Positions 36,801 through 42,968 of a DNA stretch of 64,000 nucleotides are shown piece by piece. The DNA lies in contig JAFSGP010000036.1 of NCBI GenBank assembly GCA_017440755.1, positions 1-64,000 of the forward strand, in the 5' to 3' direction. The position numbers and the translations under genes are program-made. A model generated the notes under the pieces. The model was not told where the DNA came from. It was given only the letters and a program-made list of their open reading frames with translations, and did not search any database. This stretch comes from Clostridia bacterium (lineage in GTDB: Bacteria > Bacillota > Clostridia > Oscillospirales > Acutalibacteraceae). The stretch's first letter is position 1. Every line of letters begins with the position of its first letter.

Positions 36801-37001
36801 GGCTTCGAGGTGATGGATACCATCACGGTGTACGTGGCTGACAACGACAAGGTGGAGCAGCTGGTATCCCGCAACTGGGACGGCATCGGCAAGGACGTGA
36901 TGGCCACCGCCCTGACGGTAGGCGAGACCGCCGCCTACGTCAAGGAGTGGAATATCAACGGCGAGACCGTCACCCTGGCTGTGGAAAAGAATGCCAACTG
37001 A
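33846..37001 (+). CDS. ileS: Isoleucyl-tRNA synthetase, IleS2 (eukaryote-like) type
   Basis: The 1051-aa class I enzyme charges tRNA-Ile. HIGH appears in ANGKPHIGHVLTRVIKDM (about residue 55) and KMSKS in GQKMSKSKGN (about 600), with the CP1 editing domain between. The length and the KDMIPRYRTMKGY and C-terminal DUF5915-like region mark the IleS2 class. That class is found in eukaryotes and some bacteria and is linked in known cases to reduced mupirocin sensitivity. Start ATG 33846 is 9 bases after GGAGG. It is controlled by the T-box upstream. Confidence 0.96.
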   Translation: MYKKVPTSMDFVQREREVLQFWTDKDVFRRSMDERKEGETYTFYDGPPTANGKPHIGHVLTRVIKDMIPRYRTMKGYMVPRKAGWDTHGLPVELEVEKLLGLDGKEQIEQYGLEPFIDKCKESVWKYKGMWEEFSGIVGFWADMDDPYVTYHDDYIESEWWALKQIWDKKLLYKGFKIVPYCPRCGTPLSSHEVAQGYKCVKERSAVVRFKVADEDAWFLAWTTTPWTLPSNVALCVNPYETYCKVKTADGQTYYMAEALLDRVLGKLATEDAPAYEVLESYKGADLEYKEYEPLFDCAKAVADKQHKKGFYITCDTYVTMTDGTGIVHIAPAFGEDDAQVGRKYDLPFVQFVDGAGHMTEETPFAGLFVKDADPKVLVDLDARGQLYDAPKFEHDYPFCWRCDTPLIYYARESWFIKMTAVREDLIRNNNTVNWIPESIGKGRFGDWLENVQDWGISRNRYWGTPLNIWECSCGHQHAIGSREELQQMSDNCPADVELHRPFIDEVTLRCPGCGGVMKRVPEVIDCWFDSGAMPFAQHHYPFENKDLFEQQFPADFISEAVDQTRGWFYSLLAISTLIFNKAPYKNVIVLGHVQDENGQKMSKSKGNAVDPMEALQTYGADAIRWYFYSNSAPWLPNRFHGKAVQECQRKFLGTLWNTYAFFVLYANIDNFDATKYTLEYDKLSLMDKWLLSRLNSTVKAVDDNLANYRIPETARALEEFVDELSNWYVRRSRDRFWGKDMPQDKVNAYMTLHTALVTVAQISAPLIPFMAEDIYRNLVCTNDASAPISVHLCDFPAVNEAYIDTALETAMKDVLLIVVQGRAARNGAACKNRQPLGKMYVQMDNELDADFAAIIADELNIKSVERIADASAFMSYSFKPQLKTVGPKYGKQLNDIRAALTELDGNATMAELNEKGSITLNLASGDVVLTTEDLLIETTQTEGYYTVTDRGITVAIDTRLTEALIEEGFVREVVSKLQTMRKEAGFEVMDTITVYVADNDKVEQLVSRNWDGIGKDVMATALTVGETAAYVKEWNINGETVTLAVEKNAN

Positions 37002-37012
37002 GCTTGTACCTC

Positions 37013-37040
37013 TTGCAAAATTAATAAATAGGTGTATACT
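37013..37040 (+). promoter_or_regulatory. Promoter of the DUF1858 gene
   Basis: TTGCAA (37013-37018), a 16-bp spacer and TATACT (37035-37040). Confidence 0.65.
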
Positions 37041-37073
37041 AAAGATATAGATATTCTGAAAGGAGTTTTCACT

Positions 37074-37271
37074 ATGATTATCACGAAAGACAGCCTGATC
37101 GGCGATATTCTGGATGCCGACCGCAATACCGCTCCCTACTTCTTGGAGATGGGTATGCACTGTCTGGGTTGTCCCTCTGCCCGTGGCGAGAGCCTGGAGC
37201 AGGCCTGCGCCGTTCACGGCGTTTCCGTGGACGAGCTGGTGGAGAAGCTGAATAAGCACTTCGGCAACTAA
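37074..37271 (+). CDS. DUF1858 domain protein
   Basis: The 65-aa protein has the DUF1858 pattern: an N-terminal ITKDSLIGDILD segment and GMHCLGCPSARGESLEQAC with three cysteines. Such small domains are also found attached to hybrid-cluster and Fe-S proteins and are thought to bind a cluster or metal. It has its own promoter, a strong RBS (AAAGGAG) and a terminator, so it is monocistronic. Confidence 0.9.
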   Translation: MIITKDSLIGDILDADRNTAPYFLEMGMHCLGCPSARGESLEQACAVHGVSVDELVEKLNKHFGN

Positions 37272-37275
37272 TTAC

Positions 37276-37312
37276 GAAAAGCCCGGTGAAGGTATACCTT
37301 TTCCGGGCTTTT
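37276..37312 (+). terminator. Terminator after DUF1858 gene
   Basis: AAAAGCCCGG, loop, CCGGGCTTTTT. Confidence 0.88.
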
Positions 37313-37316
37313 TCAT

Positions 37317-37368
37317 AGCCTCCCTCTCCGAGGGAGGTGGTACGCCGTAAGGCGTGACGGAGGGAGTT
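37317..37368. repeat. Palindromic dispersed-type repeat
   Basis: CCTCCCTCTCCGAGGGAGG is a near-perfect palindrome, followed by TACGCCGTAAGGCGT and ACGGAGGGAG, so the two outer CCTCC/GGAGG segments also pair. This resembles the short REP-like elements scattered between genes in gut Ruminococcaceae. Its right end supplies the ribosome-binding site of the next gene. Confidence 0.6.
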
Positions 37369-37371
37369 ATA

Positions 37372-38031
37372 ATGATAACTTTAGATAAACGCCTATCTGC
37401 GGTGGCTGCACTGGTGCGGGCAGGCAGCCGTGTGGCGGATATCGGTACCGACCATGCCTATTTGCCTGTCTATTTGGTGGAGCGGGGCATAGTTCCCTCT
37501 GCCATCGCCTCGGATATCGGGGCTGGACCGCTTGAGGCGGCGCGCCGCACGGTGGTAGGCGCCGCCCTGACGGACCGCATTGTCTGCCGTTTGGGGGACG
37601 GTCTGTCCACTGTCATGCCCGACGAGGTGGAGGATATCGCCGTTGCCGGTATGGGCGGCGAGACCATCGTGGCTATTTTAGATAGTGCACCTTGGGTGCG
37701 GGATACCCGTCTGCGGCTGATTTTACAGCCCATGACCCACGCGGAGGACCTGCGCCGCTGGCTACTCGAGAACGGCTTTACCATTCGCGAGGAGCACCTC
37801 ATACAGGACAAGCGGCATCTCTATCCTGTAATAGCGGCGGAGTATACCGCCACCCCCACCGAGGACGAATTGGCCTGCTATGCGGGCTTTTTTGCGGCGG
37901 AGGAGGGGAGACCCTACCGCCAACATATGGCAGAGCATTTGCTTCGCCGCGCGGCAGGTCTAAATCGTGCCGGCAACCTCGTGGAAGCCGCACGGTTGAC
38001 GGGTTTGTCGGATTTATTGCGAAAGATGTAA
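37372..38031 (+). CDS. trmK: tRNA (adenine(22)-N1)-methyltransferase TrmK
   Basis: The 219-aa class I SAM methyltransferase of the TrmK (DUF633) family methylates A22 of tRNA. SAM-binding VADIGTDHAYLPVYL (about residue 22), then DIGAGPL, AGMGGETI and the LILQPMTHAEDLRRWL motif all match the family. ATG 37372 is preceded by GGAGGGAG from the repeat upstream. The next gene starts 18 bases later. Confidence 0.93.
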   Translation: MITLDKRLSAVAALVRAGSRVADIGTDHAYLPVYLVERGIVPSAIASDIGAGPLEAARRTVVGAALTDRIVCRLGDGLSTVMPDEVEDIAVAGMGGETIVAILDSAPWVRDTRLRLILQPMTHAEDLRRWLLENGFTIREEHLIQDKRHLYPVIAAEYTATPTEDELACYAGFFAAEEGRPYRQHMAEHLLRRAAGLNRAGNLVEAARLTGLSDLLRKM

Positions 38032-38049
38032 AGGAGAGCCGCTTTACAT

Positions 38050-39468
38050 ATGGAAAAGATGATATTAGCGTGTGCACAGGCGGTTGAAGCCTTTGGAAAA
38101 CGGCTGGATGCATTAGACACCTACGTGATTGAGGGGAACAAATCCGTGCTGTTTTGCGTGGAGACCCGTCTTAGTAAAATTGAATACGTGTATACAGTTA
38201 AGGGGAATGTGTCGTGCCCCAAAAGCACTTTATTTGTCCGTCTGTATCCACTAAAAAACCGTCCTTTTTTTCTACATCTGTATGAATTGGTACGGGAGGA
38301 TGATTTTCGCTGTACCTATTTTTCGTTTATTGAAAATGCAATGAGGATGAATGCCTGCTTTGATACCTTGTCTGCAATGGTGGAGGAATATCTGCCCGCC
38401 TTGGAGGCACTGGCGATGGACGAGGTGGCCTACGAGGCAAGACTGACAGCAAAGCAAAAGGCTGTCCTGCAGTGTGCCAATATCAAGGAGGATAAGGTGC
38501 CGCAAGACCCGGAATTGGCGGCGGATTTTTGGGTAACCTGGGTGGATTTTTATGAGCAGTTTGCGCAGCTTTCCTTTTTCACCAACTACGCCGGCTACAC
38601 CGCGTTTTTACAGGGGAATTTGGCAAAAGCTAAAAAGCTGTACGCCAAACGGTCGGCTAAAGGCAAATTACTCCCGTACGAGCAACGCCTGCTTGCCTTT
38701 TTGGATACCCCTGAGGCAGTTAGCTATCAGCCGTTGCCGTCGAATTGTACCGTTTTACTGGAAGCGCAGTCATTCAGCAATGGCAAGGAAGAAGGAAAGC
38801 TGCTTCTTGTTTCCGGTAGTATCTGTTATGTAGCGATGCTGGCGGCGGCGTGGTTGATGACCGGATTAGCCTATCTTTTTGTGGGTATTGGCACTGTTTA
38901 TTATCCGGTGGATTGGGTTTTTTTGTTTATCTTTCCTTTAGGAGCGGCGGTGTTCTGCGGTATCGCATTGCGGCGTTTGTTTATTCCGCTTGTGTTTCGG
39001 GATAAGGCGGAGCGTATTGCGGCTGTGGATAGTTTGACTACCGGCAAAAAGACTCAGGTCGCGGCGTGGCTGCTTGCGGTGCTTACAACGGTGGTTACAC
39101 TGGCCTTTACCCACATCGTTGCCATGGCTGCTCCGCTTGTCTATGAAGATTGCATCGTCTTTGATGATGGAGCGAATTTTCCGTTTCTTAATAGGGAGAC
39201 ATACGCTTATGAGGACCTCGACCGTGTGTGCTACATTGAAGGACGGTGGAACACTTATGACGAATTGGTGGAGCGTGGCTCCTATGTGTTGATTTTTGCC
39301 GATGGTTGTGTTATTGACCTGGATGCGGGTATACCTGTCAAAGCGACTGAAAAGCACGTGCTGCCTCTGTTGGAGTCTTATATTGATCGAATCGACACCT
39401 ATCCCAGCGACCGTGAATTGGCGGCAGAGTATGGAAAAACGCCGGAGACATTTTTCGGATATGAATAA
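38050..39468 (+). CDS. Unknown membrane protein (472 aa)
   Basis: I do not recognise this family. The N-terminal 240 residues look soluble and mixed alpha/beta, with a helical, possibly TPR-like part (about 120-225). Three hydrophobic helices follow (about 255-275, 282-307, 340-365). The C-terminal 105 residues are an extracytoplasmic or cytosolic beta-rich domain (YEDLDRVCYIEGRWNTYDEL), similar in feel to DUF-type PH-like domains. AAAGGAG precedes ATG 38050. Codon use is a little more AT-rich than its neighbours. The esterase gene begins 17 bases downstream. Confidence 0.7.
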   Translation: MEKMILACAQAVEAFGKRLDALDTYVIEGNKSVLFCVETRLSKIEYVYTVKGNVSCPKSTLFVRLYPLKNRPFFLHLYELVREDDFRCTYFSFIENAMRMNACFDTLSAMVEEYLPALEALAMDEVAYEARLTAKQKAVLQCANIKEDKVPQDPELAADFWVTWVDFYEQFAQLSFFTNYAGYTAFLQGNLAKAKKLYAKRSAKGKLLPYEQRLLAFLDTPEAVSYQPLPSNCTVLLEAQSFSNGKEEGKLLLVSGSICYVAMLAAAWLMTGLAYLFVGIGTVYYPVDWVFLFIFPLGAAVFCGIALRRLFIPLVFRDKAERIAAVDSLTTGKKTQVAAWLLAVLTTVVTLAFTHIVAMAAPLVYEDCIVFDDGANFPFLNRETYAYEDLDRVCYIEGRWNTYDELVERGSYVLIFADGCVIDLDAGIPVKATEKHVLPLLESYIDRIDTYPSDRELAAEYGKTPETFFGYE

Positions 39469-39485
39469 AGGAGATGTGCTTTACG

Positions 39486-40268
39486 ATGATAAAAGACTAT
39501 AAACTCTGGGAGAATGAGATGCCGCTGTACGAGGCGGACAAGCCCTGCGAGAATAAGTTGACCGCCTATCTCCACGAGGACGATGCGGTGCGTCCCGCTA
39601 TCGTTATTTACCCCGGTGGCGGATACAGTATGTATGGGGAAACCGAGCAGCATCCTATTGCCCGCTTTTTCTATGAGAATGGATACAATGCGTTCATCTG
39701 TTACTACCGCCTTGCGCCTTACCGCCATCCGGCACCGCTGATAGACGCCCAACGGGCAGTGAAGCTGGTGCGGTACCGTGCCGCCGAGTGGCATATCGAC
39801 CCTGACCGCGTGTTTACCGTAGGCTTTTCTGCCGGTGGACATCTCAACGGTTGCGTGGCGACTCTGGAGGATATGTGCACCGTCCTTGGGGACGAGGTGG
39901 ACGGGATGAATGCTCGACCCACCGGAGCGATTCTGTCTTATCCCGTGATTTCGGCGGTGGAATGCGCCCACATAGGTAGTTTCAAAAATCTGTTTGGCGA
40001 CCGCTGCGAGGAGCTGTGCCATACCCTGTCGTTGGAAAGCTGTGTGGGGGAGGATACCTGCCCCTGCTTCGTATGGCACACCACCATCGATTCGGGGGTA
40101 CCGGTTAAGAATTCGCTGTTGTTTGCAGATGCCTTGACAAAGCAGGGCGTTTACTGCGAATTACACCTGTTCCCCGAGGGAGACCACGGCAAGGGATTAG
40201 CGGTGGAGTATCCTGGTACCCGCCAGTGGACGACGCTGGCCCTCGATTGGATGCAGCGGCTTGGATAA
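39486..40268 (+). CDS. Alpha/beta hydrolase (esterase/acetyl esterase-like)
   Basis: The 260-aa protein has the oxyanion motif YPGGGYSM (about residue 45), the nucleophile elbow GFSAGGH (about 115) and a late FPEGDHGKG with the catalytic His. An Asp in TTIDSGVPV completes the triad. It is related to the BD-FAE/Axe-type esterases that remove acetyl or feruloyl groups from sugars. There is no signal peptide, so it is cytosolic. ATG 39486 is used because ATG 39474 overlaps the RBS AAAGGAG. Confidence 0.9.
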   Translation: MIKDYKLWENEMPLYEADKPCENKLTAYLHEDDAVRPAIVIYPGGGYSMYGETEQHPIARFFYENGYNAFICYYRLAPYRHPAPLIDAQRAVKLVRYRAAEWHIDPDRVFTVGFSAGGHLNGCVATLEDMCTVLGDEVDGMNARPTGAILSYPVISAVECAHIGSFKNLFGDRCEELCHTLSLESCVGEDTCPCFVWHTTIDSGVPVKNSLLFADALTKQGVYCELHLFPEGDHGKGLAVEYPGTRQWTTLALDWMQRLG

Positions 40269-40275
40269 GTTGTAT

Positions 40276-40304
40276 TTGTAATTTTCTGTTAGTTGTGGTA
40301 TACT
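40276..40304 (+). promoter_or_regulatory. Promoter of the SLOG gene
   Basis: TTGTAA (40276-40281), a 17-bp spacer and TATACT (40299-40304). Confidence 0.7.
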
Positions 40305-40327
40305 AAGCGCAAAAGGAGGGGACGAAA

Positions 40328-40891
40328 ATGAGTACGGTTTGCTGCTTTACGGGTTATCGTCCCCATCGCTTTGGGTTTTCGGCGGACGGTCTGCGCCCCG
40401 AACAGGTACAGCGGGCACTGGCGAAGCAGATAGCCGCTCTGTACGCGGAGGGATGCCGCACATTTATTACAGGTATGTGCATAGGTGTAGATTTGTGGGC
40501 GGCGGCTGCGGTTCTTAAATTGCGTGAGGAACACCCTGAGGTGGAGCTGTGGGCGGCGGTGCCTTTTGAGGGGCAGGAGGGACGCTGGAGCCACCCGTGG
40601 CAGGTGGAATATCGACGGATACGAAGCGCCTGCCAAAAAATAGAGGTTCTGTTTACCCCTACGGAGGCGGCTGCGGACGCGGCTGCCTGTTACCGCCGCC
40701 GTAATCGTTGGATGGTGGATAGAGCGGATACCGTGCTGGCGGTGTGCCACATCGATATCGCCGACCACCGCAGCGGTACTGCCGCTACCGTGCGATACGC
40801 ACGACAGGAGCAAAAACGAATCATATATATTCACCCCACCACGCTGGCGGTGACAGAGGAAACGGTGCAGCAGCTGCAGTTTCCGCTATAA
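40328..40891 (+). CDS. SLOG-family protein (DUF1273, YpsA-like)
   Basis: The 187-aa Rossmann-like protein begins CCFTGYRPHRFGF, and has FITGMCIGVDLWAAAAVL and the RRNRWMVDRADTVLAVC motif, as in DUF1273/YpsA and the SLOG superfamily (DprA/LOG related). These proteins are thought to bind nucleotides or nucleotide derivatives; the exact role is not known. AAAGGAGGGG precedes the ATG. The 91-aa gene follows 16 bases later. Confidence 0.88.
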   Translation: MSTVCCFTGYRPHRFGFSADGLRPEQVQRALAKQIAALYAEGCRTFITGMCIGVDLWAAAAVLKLREEHPEVELWAAVPFEGQEGRWSHPWQVEYRRIRSACQKIEVLFTPTEAAADAAACYRRRNRWMVDRADTVLAVCHIDIADHRSGTAATVRYARQEQKRIIYIHPTTLAVTEETVQQLQFPL

Positions 40892-40907
40892 GAGAGGTAG
40901 GTAGACT

Positions 40908-41183
40908 ATGGCATTACGTGATTTTTCCTTGCCGGGCATTCATTTTTTTATCAGTGGTAACCCGTTTACCGGCAGTTTCAAGGGACTTAACTATAAGGTC
41001 GTTCCCGTCAAGGCGGACGTGGAGAAGGATATTGACAGCCATTTAACAGTGAGCGTTTGGTACGGTATGCTGTGCAGTGACCTGAGCGAGATACAGGCCG
41101 AAGCGGAGTTTCCGCTGGACGTGGACGGGCTGGCGCAGGCGGAAGCGTGGCTGGCGCAGCAGTATGCAGCGATGCCGGTGTAA
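40908..41183 (+). CDS. Small conserved-looking protein (91 aa), unknown
   Basis: I do not recognise this protein. It is soluble, with a beta-rich first half (LPGIHFFISGNPFTGSFKG, LNYKVVPVKAD) and a helical end (DVDGLAQAEAWLAQQYAAM). GAGAGGTAGG precedes ATG 40908. It sits directly behind the SLOG gene, so it is probably co-transcribed. Confidence 0.7.
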   Translation: MALRDFSLPGIHFFISGNPFTGSFKGLNYKVVPVKADVEKDIDSHLTVSVWYGMLCSDLSEIQAEAEFPLDVDGLAQAEAWLAQQYAAMPV

Positions 41184-41211
41184 TTAATTTGCCGCCACGA
41201 CAAATTTCCCC

Positions 41212-41240
41212 TTGCATTTTTGGATAGAGTGTGCTATACT
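41212..41240 (+). promoter_or_regulatory. Promoter of tRNA-Gly(CCC)
   Basis: TTGCAT (41212-41217), a 17-bp spacer and TATACT (41235-41240). Confidence 0.85.
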
Positions 41241-41253
41241 CTATCCATCGTCC

Positions 41254-41327
41254 GCAGGGTTGGTATATCGGTATTACAGCGGCTTCCCAAGCCGTTAAGG
41301 CGAGTTCGACTCTCGTACCCTGCTCCA
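41254..41327 (+). tRNA. tRNA-Gly(CCC)
   Basis: Cloverleaf with acceptor GCAGGGT/ACCCTGC, anticodon loop TTCCCAA (CCC, Gly) and encoded CCA. Its 3' part is duplicated about 200 bases downstream. Confidence 0.92.
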
Positions 41328-41395
41328 AACAGAAACACCCCGCAGTTGCGGGGTGTTTCTGTTTTTGGGGTAGGCTACGGGGCAGGAGAAGTCGC
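41302..41395 (+). repeat. Direct repeat copy 1: tRNA-Gly 3' end + terminator
   Basis: GAGTTCGACTCTCGTACCC of the tRNA T-arm/acceptor, the terminator and the next 30 or so bases (CTACGGGGCAGGAGAAGTCGC) recur at 41499-41594. Confidence 0.9.
41328..41366 (+). terminator. Terminator of tRNA-Gly(CCC)
   Basis: ACAGAAACACCCCGCA, GTT loop, GCGGGGTGTTTCTGT, then T run: a perfect stem that is repeated downstream. Confidence 0.94.
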
Positions 41396-41498
41396 CCTAT
41401 TCGCCGACAGGCGAATATAGAGCGGCAGAAAAGCTAAGAGAAGGAAAAATGGAAAAGGGGCAAGGAAAAGCGGAATGGAAACCTAATCTCGCCGCTCG

Positions 41499-41594
41499 GA
41501 GTTCAGACTCTCGTACCCTGCTCCAAACAGAAACACCCCGCAGTTGCGGGGTGTTTCTGTTTTTTGGAGAAGGCTACGGGGCAGGAGAAGTCGC
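41499..41594 (+). repeat. Direct repeat copy 2: partial tRNA-Gly + second terminator
   Basis: The copy begins in the T-arm (one base inserted, GAGTTCAGACTC), keeps the CCA end, the whole terminator (about 41525-41565) and the downstream tract. No tRNA 5' half is present. The interval 41396-41498 between copies holds no gene that I can see. The pattern is that of an attachment-site scar or tandem duplication. Confidence 0.88.
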
Positions 41595-41664
41595 ACCAAT
41601 CAATCTCTTTGCATATCTGTTTTTTCTGATGCGCATACTCATAAAAACGAAATGGGGACGCGAT

Positions 41665-42111
41665 ATGAAAAGAGAGAGAACGGAAACGCTACAAACGCAC
41701 GCGGCTATGACGGCGTTAGGCGGTATTGGCTACAACCTGATTGAATTGCTATGGCGGGGAAGAACCCACTGGAGCATGTTTCTGGTGGGCGGTATATGCT
41801 TTGAGGTGATGGGAGGTATCCATACCCGTCTTCGGCATCGTCCGCTGTTGCACCGTTGTGCACTCTGCTCCGCCGCGGTGACGGCGATTGAGTTGGTCAG
41901 CGGCTTCATTCTCAATATCTGGCTGAAATTAGGGGTGTGGGATTACAGCACAACGCCTTTTAATATCAAAGGGCAGGTGTGTCTTGGTTACTCATTACTG
42001 TGGCTGTTGCTCAGTGGAATAGCGTGTCCGCTGTACAGCGTATGCTACCGCACAGTTAAGTGGTTTTCACGGCGTAAAGCGTTATCCCTTGTCAGGGCAA
42101 AAACCCACTAA
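41665..42111 (+). CDS. CmpB-like putative ABC transporter permease (PF06541 type)
   Basis: The 148-aa membrane protein has about four helices and the pattern GGIGYNLIELLWRGRTHWSM, then GGICFEVMGGIH and WDYSTTPFNIKGQVCLGYS. This fits the small putative permease family annotated as CmpB. Function is unproven. The reading frame is open upstream through the duplicated terminator, so the start is set at ATG 41665; ATG 41629 is possible. The end overlaps the convergent nth gene by 30 bases. Confidence 0.75.
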   Translation: MKRERTETLQTHAAMTALGGIGYNLIELLWRGRTHWSMFLVGGICFEVMGGIHTRLRHRPLLHRCALCSAAVTAIELVSGFILNIWLKLGVWDYSTTPFNIKGQVCLGYSLLWLLLSGIACPLYSVCYRTVKWFSRRKALSLVRAKTH

Positions 42112-42708
42112 CGGACAGGCTTCGCACTTGGGGGAGCGAGCGGAACACACGTCCCGACCGAAATGAACCAAACGATGACAGAAGTTGTTGCTTTCTTCGG
42201 GAGGCAACAGCTTTTTCAGTTGCAGCTCCACCTTGTAGGGGTCCTTACTGTCGGTGAGACCCAGCCGTCCCGTAATGCGAATGCAGTGGGTGTCCGCCAC
42301 CACGGCGGGCTTTCCGTACACGTCACCGCAGATGAGGTTGGCGGTTTTTCGTCCCACACCGGGGAGCTTGGTCAGCTCTTCCACCGTATCGGGAATCCTG
42401 CCGTTATACTCAGCACGAAGAACGCGGCACATCGCCACGATGTCCCGCGCCTTTGTCTTGTACAGTCCGCAGGAACGGATATATTCGCCTACCTCGTCGG
42501 GGTCGGCGTCCGCCAGACTATCCAGAGTTGGGAAACGGGCAAACAGTGCCGGCGTGACCAGATTCACTCTGGCATCGGTGCATTGGGCGGACAGACGGGT
42601 GGCAATGAGCAGCTGCAGCGGGTTTTCTGCCGTTAGGGAGCAAACTGCTTCGGGATAGAGGGCTTTCAGCGCCTCTACGGCAGCCAGCGCCCGTTGTTTT
42701 TTGGTCAT
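42082..42708 (-). CDS. nth: Endonuclease III
   Basis: The 208-aa base-excision-repair glycosylase/lyase removes oxidised pyrimidines. The helix-hairpin-helix LPGVGRKTAN carries the catalytic Lys, VADTHCIRI the catalytic Asp, and the C-terminus has the 4Fe-4S cysteines CSARSPKCEACPLVGFC (C-x6-C-x2-C-x5-C). ATG 42708 follows AAAGGACG. Confidence 0.96.
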   Translation of the reverse strand: MTKKQRALAAVEALKALYPEAVCSLTAENPLQLLIATRLSAQCTDARVNLVTPALFARFPTLDSLADADPDEVGEYIRSCGLYKTKARDIVAMCRVLRAEYNGRIPDTVEELTKLPGVGRKTANLICGDVYGKPAVVADTHCIRITGRLGLTDSKDPYKVELQLKKLLPPEESNNFCHRLVHFGRDVCSARSPKCEACPLVGFCPDKG

Positions 42709-42899
42709 TTTCACCACGTCCTTTCGGTGACAGGATACCATATTCCCGCCGGCTCTGTCAATCTGGTTTTTGGGTTTTTCATCGGGGACAGCCTTGACGG
42801 GATGTCGAGGGCGCCGTCCCCTACGAGTTGGGATTCTTCTTGGCTTTCTCCTTGGAGAGGGAGCTTTGGCGGGGTGGAGATGGGTGTGGAAAGTTTTGC

Positions 42900-42928
42900 T
42901 TGTGTTTTCTTTGGTGTGATGCTATACT
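42900..42928 (+). promoter_or_regulatory. Promoter of the LRR/dockerin gene
   Basis: A weak TTGTGT (42900-42905), a 17-bp spacer and an extended -10 TGCTATACT (-10 at 42923-42928). Confidence 0.6.
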
Positions 42929-42968
42929 GAAACTGTTCAGCCATAGTTTTCATAACGAAGGGGACGAT

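Noticed and set aside
41449..41664. N-terminal extension of the CmpB-like gene
   Set aside because: It would translate the duplicated tRNA end and terminator. The membrane family begins near 41665.
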